The translations under genes and the position numbers were made by a program. Of a stretch of 64,000 nucleotides of DNA, positions 8,237-15,793 are shown piece after piece. Where the stretch lies: positions 5,040,501 through 5,104,500 of the forward strand of contig NZ_CP088285.1 in the NCBI RefSeq assembly GCF_011516645.4. Reading direction: 5' to 3'. This DNA is from Bradyrhizobium septentrionale (GTDB taxonomy: Bacteria; Pseudomonadota; Alphaproteobacteria; Rhizobiales; Xanthobacteraceae). The stretch's first letter is position 1; each line of letters opens with the position of its first letter. Under the pieces are notes generated by a model that did not search any database, was not told where the DNA came from, and worked only from the letters and a program-made list of their open reading frames with translations.

Positions 8237-8773
8237 ATGCAGACCGAGCTGAACAAGGTGATCGCCGCCGTCGAGGAGTTTTATGCGCAGGAGACGTTCC
8301 TGCTGGAGCGCGACCTCGGCGAGCGAACGCTTACTCACCGGCTGGCCGTCTATGTCGAGCGGCAGTTTTCCGGCTGGCAGGTCGATTGCAACTACGACCG
8401 GCTCGGCGAGCGCACCCTGCGGCTGCCGCGCGGCTCGACGATCTCGACCGATGACCATCTCGGCAAGTCGATCTATCCCGATATCGTCGTGCATCAGCGC
8501 GACATCCCGAACAATCTGCTGGCCATCGAGCTGCGCAAGGACGGCAATCACCAGCCCGTCGAGCACGATCAGCGCAAGCTGCAGGCGCTGACCGATCCGA
8601 ATGTCTGGTTCGCCTACGCGGTCGGCGTGCTGCTGATCGTGGGAAAGGACGGGGTGAGCCTGTCCGAGGTCTATGCCGGCGGCGTCATCGACAGCACCGC
8701 ATCACGCTGGTTTGCCGAGCGGCTGGATGCGGGCGGGCTTGCGGGCAAGCATGACAATAGCGCTCAGCACTAA
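8237..8773 (+). CDS. PD-(D/E)XK nuclease-like hypothetical protein
   Basis: The 178-residue protein has a helical N-terminus (QTELNKVIAAVEEFYAQ) and a central segment YPDIVVHQRDIPNNLLAIEL then RK, which resembles the core of PD-(D/E)XK nucleases: Asp82 after a Pro, then Glu98 on the next strand with Arg100 and Lys101. The canonical E-x-K is altered to E-L-R-K, so activity is uncertain. It stands alone 74 bases after the ThDP gene, with no methylase or other defence gene next to it. A purine-rich site (CGGAGG) precedes the ATG. Function inferred only from the fold-like motif. Confidence 0.6.
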   Translation: MQTELNKVIAAVEEFYAQETFLLERDLGERTLTHRLAVYVERQFSGWQVDCNYDRLGERTLRLPRGSTISTDDHLGKSIYPDIVVHQRDIPNNLLAIELRKDGNHQPVEHDQRKLQALTDPNVWFAYAVGVLLIVGKDGVSLSEVYAGGVIDSTASRWFAERLDAGGLAGKHDNSAQH

Positions 8774-9051
8774 GTCCATGGATGAATCTTCTCTCCGCAT
8801 TGCCGTGATAGCCCGTTTGGATCATGCGCCACCTTCGCATGCGCGGCAGAACAGAAGGCGCGGGAGGTGGAGCAATTACTGAGGCTGGTGGTCAATTTCA
8901 GAACGATCCGATGGCGGTGCGGATTACCGGCTTCGCAACTCTTTCGCTCCCCCTCCCGCACTTGACTTCACGGGCTCAGCTCTCGCTCCCCAAACCGGCG
9001 GCGCAGCCGATTGCGACGTGACGGGTCGAGACAGCCCGCGAACCGAGACAG

Positions 9052-9077
9052 AAAAGGCCGCCCTCGGGCGGCCTTTT
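9052..9077. terminator. Bidirectional intrinsic terminator
   Basis: A 12-bp perfect stem, AAAAGGCCGCCC pairing with GGGCGGCCTTTT, works on both strands. It can end transcription of the 8237-8773 gene from the left and of the 9181-9402 gene from the right. Confidence 0.8.
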
Positions 9078-9089
9078 CCGTGATCTTCG

Positions 9090-9155
9090 AGATCGCCAAG
9101 AGATCGCCAAGAGATCGCCAAGAGATCGCCAAGAGATCGCCAAGAGATCGCAAAG
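9090..9155. repeat. Six tandem copies of an 11-bp unit
   Basis: The unit AGATCGCCAAG repeats head to tail: five exact copies (9090-9144) and a sixth with one change (9145-9155). It lies between a terminator and the stop codon of the 9181-9402 gene, so in that gene's 3' untranslated region. Copy number is likely to vary between strains. Confidence 0.95.
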
Positions 9156-9180
9156 CGCGATTGTGGGCGATTGCTTCTGT

Positions 9181-9402
9181 CTATTGCTTGGCCGCGTCGT
9201 CGCCGGTCTTTTCCCCAGTCTTGGCGCTCGATTTCTTTGCGGCTTTCTTCGCCTTCTTCTTCGGCGCCATCTTGGACGCCTCGCCCTTGGCCGCGGTGTC
9301 GCCGCTTGCGGCGGGGGCCGGGCTCGTGCCCGCCTTGTCCTGCGCGAGTGCGGCGGACGAGACGAAGGCAAGCGCCGTGGCGGCGAGGATCAATGTTCGC
9401 AT
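9181..9402 (-). CDS. Small secreted Lys/Ala-rich protein
   Basis: The 73-residue protein has a clear signal peptide (MRTLILAATALAFVSSAALA, cleavage after ALAQ) and a mature part of about 50 residues that is low-complexity: Ala, Pro and Gly first, then a basic run KKKAKKAAKKSSAK. ATG 9402 follows a GGGAGA ribosome site; the frame is open further upstream but without signals. It resembles the small periplasmic basic proteins of rhizobia. Role unknown; charge suggests binding to nucleic acid or anionic envelope polymers. Its 3' untranslated region contains the 11-bp tandem repeat. Confidence 0.65.
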   Translation of the reverse strand: MRTLILAATALAFVSSAALAQDKAGTSPAPAASGDTAAKGEASKMAPKKKAKKAAKKSSAKTGEKTGDDAAKQ

Positions 9403-9582
9403 CGGATGGTTCTCCCAAGTTGGTTTCCAGCGCCCCTCAACGGGACAGAATGTCGCAGGTTCCGCGACCGCGATCAGCAGTCCGTGAGCAGCGCGTGAAC
9501 GGCGCAACCATCGCGCAGGCGTCGGAACCGGGAACCTCGAGCCGCGTTATGTCGCTGGGCAGGAGTTCCGAGGAGACGCGCC

Positions 9583-9723
9583 ATGCGCTGGCGATCGATG
9601 ACGGAAACCACCGGCACCATGCTCGATACCGCCCCCGAGGACAGCTTCTACGCGGTGGGCTGGACGGTCAGCGGCGTGGCGACCCTGGCGACCATCGTTG
9701 CGGTCTGGATGTTCGGGATCTGA
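9583..9723 (+). CDS. Very small single-helix membrane protein
   Basis: This 46-residue frame starts at ATG 9583 behind a GAGGAG box with good spacing. The C-terminal half is one hydrophobic helix (VGWTVSGVATLATIVAVWMF) after a short acidic segment. Small one-helix proteins of this kind are frequent in Bradyrhizobium. No function can be assigned. Confidence 0.45.
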   Translation: MRWRSMTETTGTMLDTAPEDSFYAVGWTVSGVATLATIVAVWMFGI

Positions 9724-9790
9724 CGGCGACGGTCCTTCCAGACCACCGGCTTGCCGGCACCGGCAAGCAGCATTGGCATGCATCGGCGAC

Positions 9791-10162
9791 TTACTTCCGC
9801 AAGATCACCAGCGCTTCCCGATAGAGCTGCGAGAAGCAGACCAGCAGCGCGCTCGACAGCAGGAACATCGCGAGGCTGTCATAGTCTTCAGGGGTGGGCC
9901 AGCCGAAGTCGAAATAGGGCGGCATGAACGCCCACCAGACGATCGGAACCGTGATGATGGTGGCAAAGGCGCCGGCCGGCGCGCCGCCCATCAGGCCGGC
10001 GATCAGGATCGCCGGCACAAAACCCGCGAAATAGAGCTGCATGCCGAAGCTCGTGAACATCTCCTGAGTCGCGGTGGCGAGCACCACGGCCAGCAGGGCG
10101 ACCACGAACGTCGACAACGACCACGGCCGCAGCTTCAGAATGTAGTCATTGCCCTTGCGCAT
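9791..10162 (-). CDS. DUF4118-like membrane protein without a kinase
   Basis: The 123-residue protein is mostly four transmembrane helices: about residues 15-31, 44-60, 63-80 and 94-112. The pattern, with GFVPAILIAGLMGGAPAGAF in the middle, is that of the DUF4118 module normally found at the N-terminus of sensor histidine kinases such as KdpD. Here it ends after the last helix with no kinase domain, so it is either a free-standing membrane module or a relic. No partner gene is adjacent. Confidence 0.6.
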   Translation of the reverse strand: MRKGNDYILKLRPWSLSTFVVALLAVVLATATQEMFTSFGMQLYFAGFVPAILIAGLMGGAPAGAFATIITVPIVWWAFMPPYFDFGWPTPEDYDSLAMFLLSSALLVCFSQLYREALVILRK

Positions 10163-10346
10163 CGAGACGTCCCGGCCTCCGCGAGTTCCGGGAAGGTAGC
10201 CGAGGAGGCTCGCGAATAAAACACCGTAGGACTCCGTGGGGGGGGGCGGCGTTCTGTTCGATACCGTGAAAAGGAACCGGCCCGGTCAAGCCCCTGCCGC
10301 ATTGTCGCGCTTATTGCGTTGCGGCAAGGTGATTGGGGACGACACA

Positions 10347-10646
10347 ATGCTGGAGCTTCTGATTGTCGTTCTCGTCGCCGGGATCGGATTCGCATCGGGA
10401 TATGGCGTCCGCGAGCTGATTTCGCGCCGCCGGCGCCGGTCGCCGTTACGCGTTCACGCGCCGAAGGCGCGAGCCGCCAATGACGACATCTCGATGCAAG
10501 GCCGGCAGCGGCCGACCGGCACGCAACAGGCCAATCACGCCACCCCGCCCGACGAACTCGACGGCGCCGTTCGCGACCTGCTCGGCGAACTCAGCCGGCG
10601 CACCGCCAAGCCGTCATCATCGGCACAGCACCGCCGCCGGCAATGA
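10347..10646 (+). CDS. Small membrane-anchored hypothetical protein
   Basis: From ATG 10347, preceded by GGGGAC, the product is 99 residues. The first 20 form a hydrophobic helix (LELLIVVLVAGIGFASGYGV) followed by a strongly basic patch (RRRRR) and a polar, probably disordered tail containing a short helix (DELDGAVRDLLGELSRR). This predicts an N-out single-pass protein with a cytoplasmic tail. It ends just before the left attachment repeat of the tRNA island. Function unknown. Confidence 0.5.
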   Translation: MLELLIVVLVAGIGFASGYGVRELISRRRRRSPLRVHAPKARAANDDISMQGRQRPTGTQQANHATPPDELDGAVRDLLGELSRRTAKPSSSAQHRRRQ

Positions 10647-10674
10647 ACGAAAGCGGTCGATCTGCTGGGAGGGG

Positions 10675-10722
10675 ATGGTGGACGCACAAGGGATCGAACC
10701 TTGGACCTCTCCCGTGTGAAGG
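10675..10722. repeat. Left attachment-site copy: 3' half of tRNA-Val(CAC)
   Basis: These 48 bases are identical to 14125-14172, the 3' half of the intact tRNA-Val gene including the CCA end, T arm and anticodon loop. A lone tRNA 3' half facing the same way as the intact gene is the usual scar of an element integrated by a tyrosine recombinase. Confidence 0.88.
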
Positions 10723-10791
10723 CCCTCCCTGTGCTCGATTTTTCTAGGCTTTTTTGCTTCGAAATGCCGTTCCCCGGTTATTCCCCGCATT

Positions 10792-11499
10792 CTATTCTTC
10801 GATTTCATCGCTGAAATGGACAATGACAGGCATCACAACGGTCTGTCGCGCACCCGGATTCTCAGGGGCGGCTCGAGTTGCAAATGTCCAACTGACCGTC
10901 TTGCAAGTTCGACGTGAGTGTTTTGCGTTCGCGTAGCGATATGTGAGCTCGTACCTCAAGTGGGCTGACAAATGGTGCTCCAGCCCGTCGGTCTGCACGA
11001 CGGTGCGGACCGGAACGTCCTCCATCCTGACGAACAAGGTTTTCGAAGCATTGCCGTTGATAGGAAAGGATGCGTCCATTGGCTGGTCGAGATCCTTGCC
11101 GTTGATCGTCGCGAAAAGCTTGCCCTCAACCTCCATCAGCTTTGACATCGTGTTGAATAAATCGACGCCGAGCTCAACTGAGCAGGCCGGGTTGCGCGGG
11201 TAAACTGCCATCTTGGCAGTCGGCTTGCCTTCGACACGAAGGCTTCCGAGTTCCGGCCGGGATGAAAGCAGGTTGCGAATGCGGTCATCAGCATTCAGCG
11301 CAAGCCATAAGACGACAGCGATGATGCCGATCAGCACCGCTGCCGACGATACAATGAAAGATCGCTGTTCTGCCGAAAGGTGAGGAAGCCAGTAGCCGAG
11401 CTGCAGAGCTTTCTCGTTGAGGCCAAATGCGCCGGCAATGATGCGGACGGTGATCCAAGCCAAGAGGCCGACCACAACGCTGCTGATATATTTGCTCAT
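10792..11499 (-). CDS. Membrane-anchored hypothetical protein, island cargo
   Basis: The 235-residue protein has two N-terminal transmembrane helices (about residues 6-24 and 48-68, with VSSAAVLIGIIAVVLWLAL). A soluble domain of roughly 160 residues follows with an alternating beta pattern (YPRNPACSVELGVDLFN, then VEGKLFATINGKDLDQ). It ends with acidic residues (DEIEE). I do not recognise a family. It shares the anchor-plus-beta-domain plan with the neighbouring IS-split gene and is on the same strand, so the two may form a cassette. Confidence 0.6.
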   Translation of the reverse strand: MSKYISSVVVGLLAWITVRIIAGAFGLNEKALQLGYWLPHLSAEQRSFIVSSAAVLIGIIAVVLWLALNADDRIRNLLSSRPELGSLRVEGKPTAKMAVYPRNPACSVELGVDLFNTMSKLMEVEGKLFATINGKDLDQPMDASFPINGNASKTLFVRMEDVPVRTVVQTDGLEHHLSAHLRYELTYRYANAKHSRRTCKTVSWTFATRAAPENPGARQTVVMPVIVHFSDEIEE

Positions 11500-11549
11500 G
11501 AACTATGCGCGCTCTCGTCCTCATCCGGTCCCGACATTATCCCCAGTTC

Positions 11550-12118
11550 TCACGCGCCAGCCTTGCCGCCCTCCTGTTGCAAACTGTGATAGGTCTGCCC
11601 GAACGACGGATTGTACTTTTGCGCTTCTGCAAGTGGGACGACCGGTATCCAGAAACACTGCTTGTGATGAGTACCGAAGACGTCTTTCACCGCGACCTTC
11701 ACCCGCGTTCGATGCGACTTAGGAAACGGCATGAAGCCACCCCAGCTATCCCGCTGCTCGAAGTAAACCACCCCATTCACCGACTGGCCGGCTTGAAGAT
11801 AGACATCGGTCGAACGGCCCGTCGTTGCGCTTCCTTGAAATAATGACGGATATATTTTGATGTGCTGACCGACGTCCGCCTGGAAATCGGTCATCGTGAT
11901 GGCTGGCTGATCCAGCCAGTACCAAAAAAGACGATATCTCACCCACTCGAAGGTGAATCTTGGTCGAAGGTACCAGTGATATCCGAGGGACACGTTCTCA
12001 ATGCTTGTCGCCGCCGTTCCGACGTTGCTAACTCGCAGATATAAGGAGAGTGCGGTGCGATGGACCGGGAAATCCCCGTGTTTTGCACCAGTTGTGAAAG
12101 AGCTGGCGCCGGTTGTTT
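11550..12118 (-). pseudogene. C-terminal part of an IS-split membrane-anchored protein gene
   Basis: The frame is open from the IS3 edge to the stop at 11550. It does not begin at a real start: coding sequence continues upstream of the first GTG (11993) through TALSLYLRVSNVGTAATSIE. The segment looks like a beta-sandwich extracytoplasmic or cytoplasmic domain (SLGYHWYLRPRFTFEWVRYR, then SVNGVVYFEQRDSWGG). The missing N-terminus, with a membrane helix, lies on the other side of the IS at 13443-13657. Confidence 0.65.
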
Positions 12119-12244
12119 GGACAGCGCCCCGCGGGATTTAAGTGGATTCCTGCCGGGTTATGCTGAACGCGGGGCCTTACGATTTTGTCGTTGCGTCGGG
12201 AGGGCGTAGCCCGACCAGAGCGACGACAAAATCGTCGGCGACGG

Positions 12245-13072
12245 TCATGCGGCCATCACCATAGCTTGCGTGCCGAAGTAAGCCTCGTCGGGCGTGCGCC
12301 CGTCAAGGCTCGAGTGAGGGCGTCCCTGATTGTAGAAGGCCAGATACTTGGCAATTGACGCTCGCGCCTCGGACACGCTGTCGTAGGCGCGGAGATAAAC
12401 TTCTTCGTATTTGACCGTGCGCCAGAGCCGCTCGACAAACACGTTGTCGCGCCAGGCGCCCTTGCCGTCCATGCTGATGGCGATCTTCGCGTCCAGCAGC
12501 ACATCGGTGAACTCGAGGCTGGTGAACTGGCTGCCCTGGTCCGTGTTGAAAATCTCGGGCCTGCCGTGCTTCGCCAACGCCTCCTGGACCGCTTCGACGC
12601 AGAAGGCCGCCTCCATTGTGATCGAGACGCGATGGGCCAGGACCCGTCGGCTGAACACATCGACGACCGCCGCGAGATAGACGAAGCCACGCCGCATCGG
12701 AATGTAGGTGATGTCCATTGCCCACGCCTGGTCGGGCCGCTCGATCTTCAATCCGCGCAACAGGTACGGGTAGATCTTGTGACCCGGTGCCGGCTTACTC
12801 GTGTTCGGGCGACGATAGACCGCCTCGATCCCCATGCGCTTCATCAGCGTCGCGATGTGGCGGCGACCGGCGTATACGCCCTCCCGCCGCAGCAACGATC
12901 GCTGCATACGCGCTCCCGCGAAGGGATAATCGAGATGCAGCTCATCGAGCCGACGCATCAAGGCAAGGTCCTCGGCCGAAACTGGCCGAGGTTCATAGTA
13001 GACCGTGCTGCGAGCCAGCTTCAGGACCTTCGCCTGGCGCACGATAGAAAGATCATGACCGCGGTCGATCAT
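12245..13072 (-). CDS. IS3-family transposase OrfB (DDE integrase domain)
   Basis: The 275-residue protein has an N-terminal helix-turn-helix-like region (HTH_21: LHLDYPFAGARMQRSLLRRE) and an rve integrase core. The catalytic triad is Asp120 (WAMDITYIP), Asp178 (FNTDQGSQFTS) and Glu214 (NVFVERLWRTVKYEEVYL), with the 35-residue spacing typical of the DD(35)E group. It overlaps orfA by ATGA, so translational coupling or a -1 frameshift to make OrfAB is likely. The frame looks complete, so the element may be active. Confidence 0.92.
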   Translation of the reverse strand: MIDRGHDLSIVRQAKVLKLARSTVYYEPRPVSAEDLALMRRLDELHLDYPFAGARMQRSLLRREGVYAGRRHIATLMKRMGIEAVYRRPNTSKPAPGHKIYPYLLRGLKIERPDQAWAMDITYIPMRRGFVYLAAVVDVFSRRVLAHRVSITMEAAFCVEAVQEALAKHGRPEIFNTDQGSQFTSLEFTDVLLDAKIAISMDGKGAWRDNVFVERLWRTVKYEEVYLRAYDSVSEARASIAKYLAFYNQGRPHSSLDGRTPDEAYFGTQAMVMAA

Positions 13073-13374
13073 CGCTTTGCGCTCAGCAGGCCCGCCTTGG
13101 TGAGCGCGCCGGACAAAAAATCGTTTTCCAACGCCAGCTCGCCGATCTTGGCATGTAACGCCTTCAAATCGACCGGCGTCTCGGCCGACGCCTTGTCATG
13201 CCCAAACACGCCGGCGGCGCCTTCCAGGAGCTGGTTTTTCCAGATCGTGATCTGGTTCGGATGAACATCAAACAGTTGCGCCAGCTCCGCCAGCGTCTTG
13301 TCGCCTTTGACCGCAGCCAAAGCAACCTTCGCCTTGAATGCCGGAGAATGCATCCGGCGGCTCTTCTTCGTCAT
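13069..13374 (-). CDS. IS3-family transposase OrfA (HTH protein)
   Basis: The 101-residue protein begins at ATG 13374 behind a CAGGAG site. It has the HTH_Tnp_1 domain (HSPAFKAKVALAAVKGDKTL, then AQLFDVHPNQITIWKNQLLE) and a C-terminal leucine-zipper-like segment (LHAKIGELALENDFL) used for multimerisation with OrfB. It binds the IS ends. Confidence 0.9.
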   Translation of the reverse strand: MTKKSRRMHSPAFKAKVALAAVKGDKTLAELAQLFDVHPNQITIWKNQLLEGAAGVFGHDKASAETPVDLKALHAKIGELALENDFLSGALTKAGLLSAKR

Positions 13375-13442
13375 CTTCGCTCCTGATTCGCGGCAAGAAT
13401 CCTCGCCGCTGTCAGGCAGAAAATCCACTCAAGCTACTGTCC

Positions 13443-13657
13443 GAATTTGCGGAGCCAGCTCTGAACGTGGTGCACAGGGTGGGGCCGGGAATAATCGCTA
13501 ATTTGAGCTTCGGCTTTCTGCGAAGCGCTCCAAAAATTCCTGATGCCCACCCGAACAGGGCCGTTAACAAGAATATCGCGGCCGATACAACGCCTTGATT
13601 GTCGTTAAGCCATTTTTGAGCTTCGTTGTCGTTGAGCCAGCTCAGGATTGCGGCCAC
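13443..13657 (-). pseudogene. N-terminal part of the IS-split membrane-anchored protein gene
   Basis: The frame starts at ATG 13657 and gives an amphipathic N-terminus (SWLNDNEAQKWLNDNQGVV), one transmembrane helix (AAIFLLTALFGWASGIFGAL), a basic stop-transfer patch and the start of a beta domain (KLKLAIIPGPTLCTTF) before running into the IS. The continuation lies at 11550-12118. Removing the IS at the visible ends does not restore the frame exactly, so some bases were lost or the two halves come from related genes. Confidence 0.6.
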
Positions 13658-14124
13658 TAACGTCCCCCCATTTCATCGCTCCCCGCGGACCTTTCGCTTC
13701 GCAAAGACGGGGACCGGCAATAGGTCCGGCCGTCGAGCCTCGGCGCTCGCCATGGTGTGCTTATAGCGATCGGCCGAGTCCGGGTCCTTCGAGATGGCCT
13801 CTAAAGTTTCAACACTTAAAGGATGTCTCGGGGCAGAACAACAATCCGTAGATGCATGGTCTCGACTCTTATGTTCAGAAATCTACTCTTGCTCAACTCG
13901 CGGTCGGTCTCAGGTTGGGTCGTCCGGTGGCACGTCTCCCGGGATGATGCCATCCTGCCGGTGTTTTGCCCGACCGGTCAATCAAGTTCAGAAATGGCGT
14001 AACCCATTGATCCGGCTTGCGTCGGCTACTTTGCATGGGGTTGTTTTCGACATTTTTGATGAGGCGGTCCCGAAGGGCGCCAGAATGTCGTCAATCGTCC
14101 GTACCCGGCGGTTCAGGAAGGGGA
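13658..14124. other. Gene-poor right arm of the tRNA-Val island
   Basis: No frame here has a start, codon use and ribosome site that I would support. The part next to a tRNA 3' end is where an integrase gene would normally sit, and none is visible. The base composition is less GC-rich than the surroundings in 13800-14060. Confidence 0.5.
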
Positions 14125-14172
14125 ATGGTGGACGCACAAGGGATCGAACCTTGGACCTCTCCCGTGTGAAGG
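14125..14172. repeat. Right attachment-site copy, inside intact tRNA-Val
   Basis: The 48 bases equal 10675-10722. They form the 3' half of the working tRNA gene, so this end preserves the tRNA after integration. Confidence 0.88.
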
Positions 14173-14200
14173 GAACGCTCTCCCGCTGAGCTATGCGTCC
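14126..14200 (-). tRNA. tRNA-Val (CAC anticodon)
   Basis: Read on the minus strand it begins GGACGCATAGCTCAGCGGGA and ends with the GTTCGATCC T arm, GCGTCC acceptor and an encoded ACCA. The 7-base acceptor stem pairs fully, and the anticodon loop TTCACAC places CAC at 34-36, decoding GUG valine. Length is 75 with CCA. Its 3' half served as an integration site. Confidence 0.95.
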
Positions 14201-14357
14201 GGGATGTGACGTGCCAAAGGCCGCTGGTCGGCGGCCGGTCGATAGAGGCGCTTCGTCAGAGCGTGCGATTTACGAAGTGCCGGGTAGGGGTGTCAAGCCA
14301 AGACCTTCAGGAGACCTCAAGGAATCAAGGCTTGCAGGACATCAAACCCTGCGGGGG

Positions 14358-15653
14358 TCAGGCGCCCTGCTGGCGGGCGCGGGAGGCGTGTGACTGCAGC
14401 GCCCGGATGCGTTCGGCCAGCGTCCCGCCGCCTTCGGGCATCGCGCTGCCAGGCGAGACGCCATTGGCGGCACCGTTGGCGGGCTTGGCGGTCGCCTTGG
14501 CCGGCACGGTCGGCTCGGCCGCCAGCATGGCCTCGATCGCCGAGTTCGGTCCCTCAAGCTGGATCGCGAGCTTGGCGACTTCGGCCGCGATGTCGTTGAT
14601 GCGCTCGCGCAGCAGCGCGTTCTCCATCCGCTCGGTCGCCCAGGAGCTTTCGGCCTGCTGCTGGATCGCGTTGATGTCGCGTTGCAGCTTGCCGCGTTCG
14701 TCGCGGGCGATGCGCAGCTGCTCTTCGGCAGCGGCCTTCTCCTGGCGCAGCTTCTCGAGCGCGGACGATTTGCCGCCGCCTGCCGCCGCGATCTCCTCGC
14801 GCAGCTCCTGCACCGTCCGCTCGGCGGCGGCGTTGGCCTGCTTGAGCTGGCCGTTCTCGAACTCACGCTCGGCAAGCAGCTTGCCCTGGGTCGCGAGCCG
14901 CCCCTCGAGATCGGTGACGCGATTGCCGAGCATCTCGGCTTCCTTGACCTGGACGATCAGCTGGCGATCGAGATCGGTGACGCGCTGGCTCAGATTCTCG
15001 ACCCGGCCGCGCGCATCGGTGAGATCGCGCGTCGCGGTTTCCGACTGGCTGCGCTCCTGGGCGAGGCGGGCCTCGGTCGCCGCGAACTCCCGGGCGGCAT
15101 CGCCGACCCGGTTCTTCAACTCCTCGACCTGGGTCCGCACCGCGACCAGTTCGATCTGGCGGCTGTCGGCCGTCATGGAGCGGTCGTTGAGCGCGGCGTT
15201 GATCTTGCCGAGCTCGCTCTGCTTGTCGGTCAGCGCCTGCTCGGCATTGCGCAGCAGCTCGGTCTTGGCGGTGAACTCTTCCTCGGTGGCGCGAAGCTGC
15301 TCCTTCATCGCCTTCTCGCGCGCCTCCAGCGCGAAGATCGCGGCGTTCTTCTCGCCCAGCTCGATCTTCATGCGATTGATCGCGTCGGTCTTCTTGCCGA
15401 TCTCGGCGAGCTGGCTTGTGGTCTTGCTCTTGAGCTGATCGACGCTCATCTCGAGCCGGCGGGCCGACATCGCGAACTCGGCGCGGAGCTGGTCCTTGTC
15501 GGCCTGGATCTCGGCCATCGACAGCGGGGTGGCAGCCTCCATGCGGCGCGTGGTCAGCCGCACCGCCCGGTTATGCACCAGGGGCACGATCATCAGGCCG
15601 CACAGCATCGAGATCAGGAAACCGATCGCCGCGTACATGATCGGCTCGATCAT
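14358..15653 (-). CDS. Membrane-anchored long coiled-coil protein
   Basis: The 431-residue protein has one N-terminal transmembrane helix (IMYAAIGFLISMLCGLMIVP). After it comes an almost unbroken heptad-rich coiled coil from about residue 45 to 370, full of Glu, Gln, Lys, Arg and Ala (for example KTELLRNAEQALTDKQSELG). The end is a Pro/Ala/Gly tail and a short helix (TLAERIRALQSHASRARQQ). This predicts a cytoplasmic rod tethered to the membrane, a scaffold-type architecture. I recognise it only as a conserved Bradyrhizobiaceae type with no assigned role. It ends about 160 bases before the tRNA-Val gene. Confidence 0.72.
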   Translation of the reverse strand: MIEPIMYAAIGFLISMLCGLMIVPLVHNRAVRLTTRRMEAATPLSMAEIQADKDQLRAEFAMSARRLEMSVDQLKSKTTSQLAEIGKKTDAINRMKIELGEKNAAIFALEAREKAMKEQLRATEEEFTAKTELLRNAEQALTDKQSELGKINAALNDRSMTADSRQIELVAVRTQVEELKNRVGDAAREFAATEARLAQERSQSETATRDLTDARGRVENLSQRVTDLDRQLIVQVKEAEMLGNRVTDLEGRLATQGKLLAEREFENGQLKQANAAAERTVQELREEIAAAGGGKSSALEKLRQEKAAAEEQLRIARDERGKLQRDINAIQQQAESSWATERMENALLRERINDIAAEVAKLAIQLEGPNSAIEAMLAAEPTVPAKATAKPANGAANGVSPGSAMPEGGGTLAERIRALQSHASRARQQGA

Positions 15654-15793
15654 GAAGGGTCACTCCAAGAAAGAAGGAATTTGTTAATCACAATGCCACG
15701 GCAGGCCAGCCGAAGGCCAGCCCGTTTGCCGCGTTAACCTGAATCGCTAACTGTGCCGGAGCGCCGGCGTCATTACCCGATCAGGGCGGCGAC

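Larger units (their letters stand above)
12119..13442 (-). mobile_element. IS3-family insertion sequence
   Basis: The element holds orfA and orfB in the usual overlapping order. Both ends carry GGACAG (12119-12124 and the complement of 13437-13442) and, further in, AGTGGATT (12141-12148 and the complement of 13422-13429), so the terminal repeats are imperfect and the exact limits are uncertain by up to 20 bases. I see no target duplication. It interrupts a membrane-protein gene. Confidence 0.8.

Noticed and set aside
9090..9155. Tandem 11-bp repeats as a CRISPR array
   Set aside because: Units are directly adjacent with no spacers, and no cas gene is in the window.
14682..15737. A 351-codon plus-strand frame over the coiled-coil gene
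   Set aside because: The Leu/Gly/Ala-rich product mirrors the heptads of the minus-strand coiled coil.
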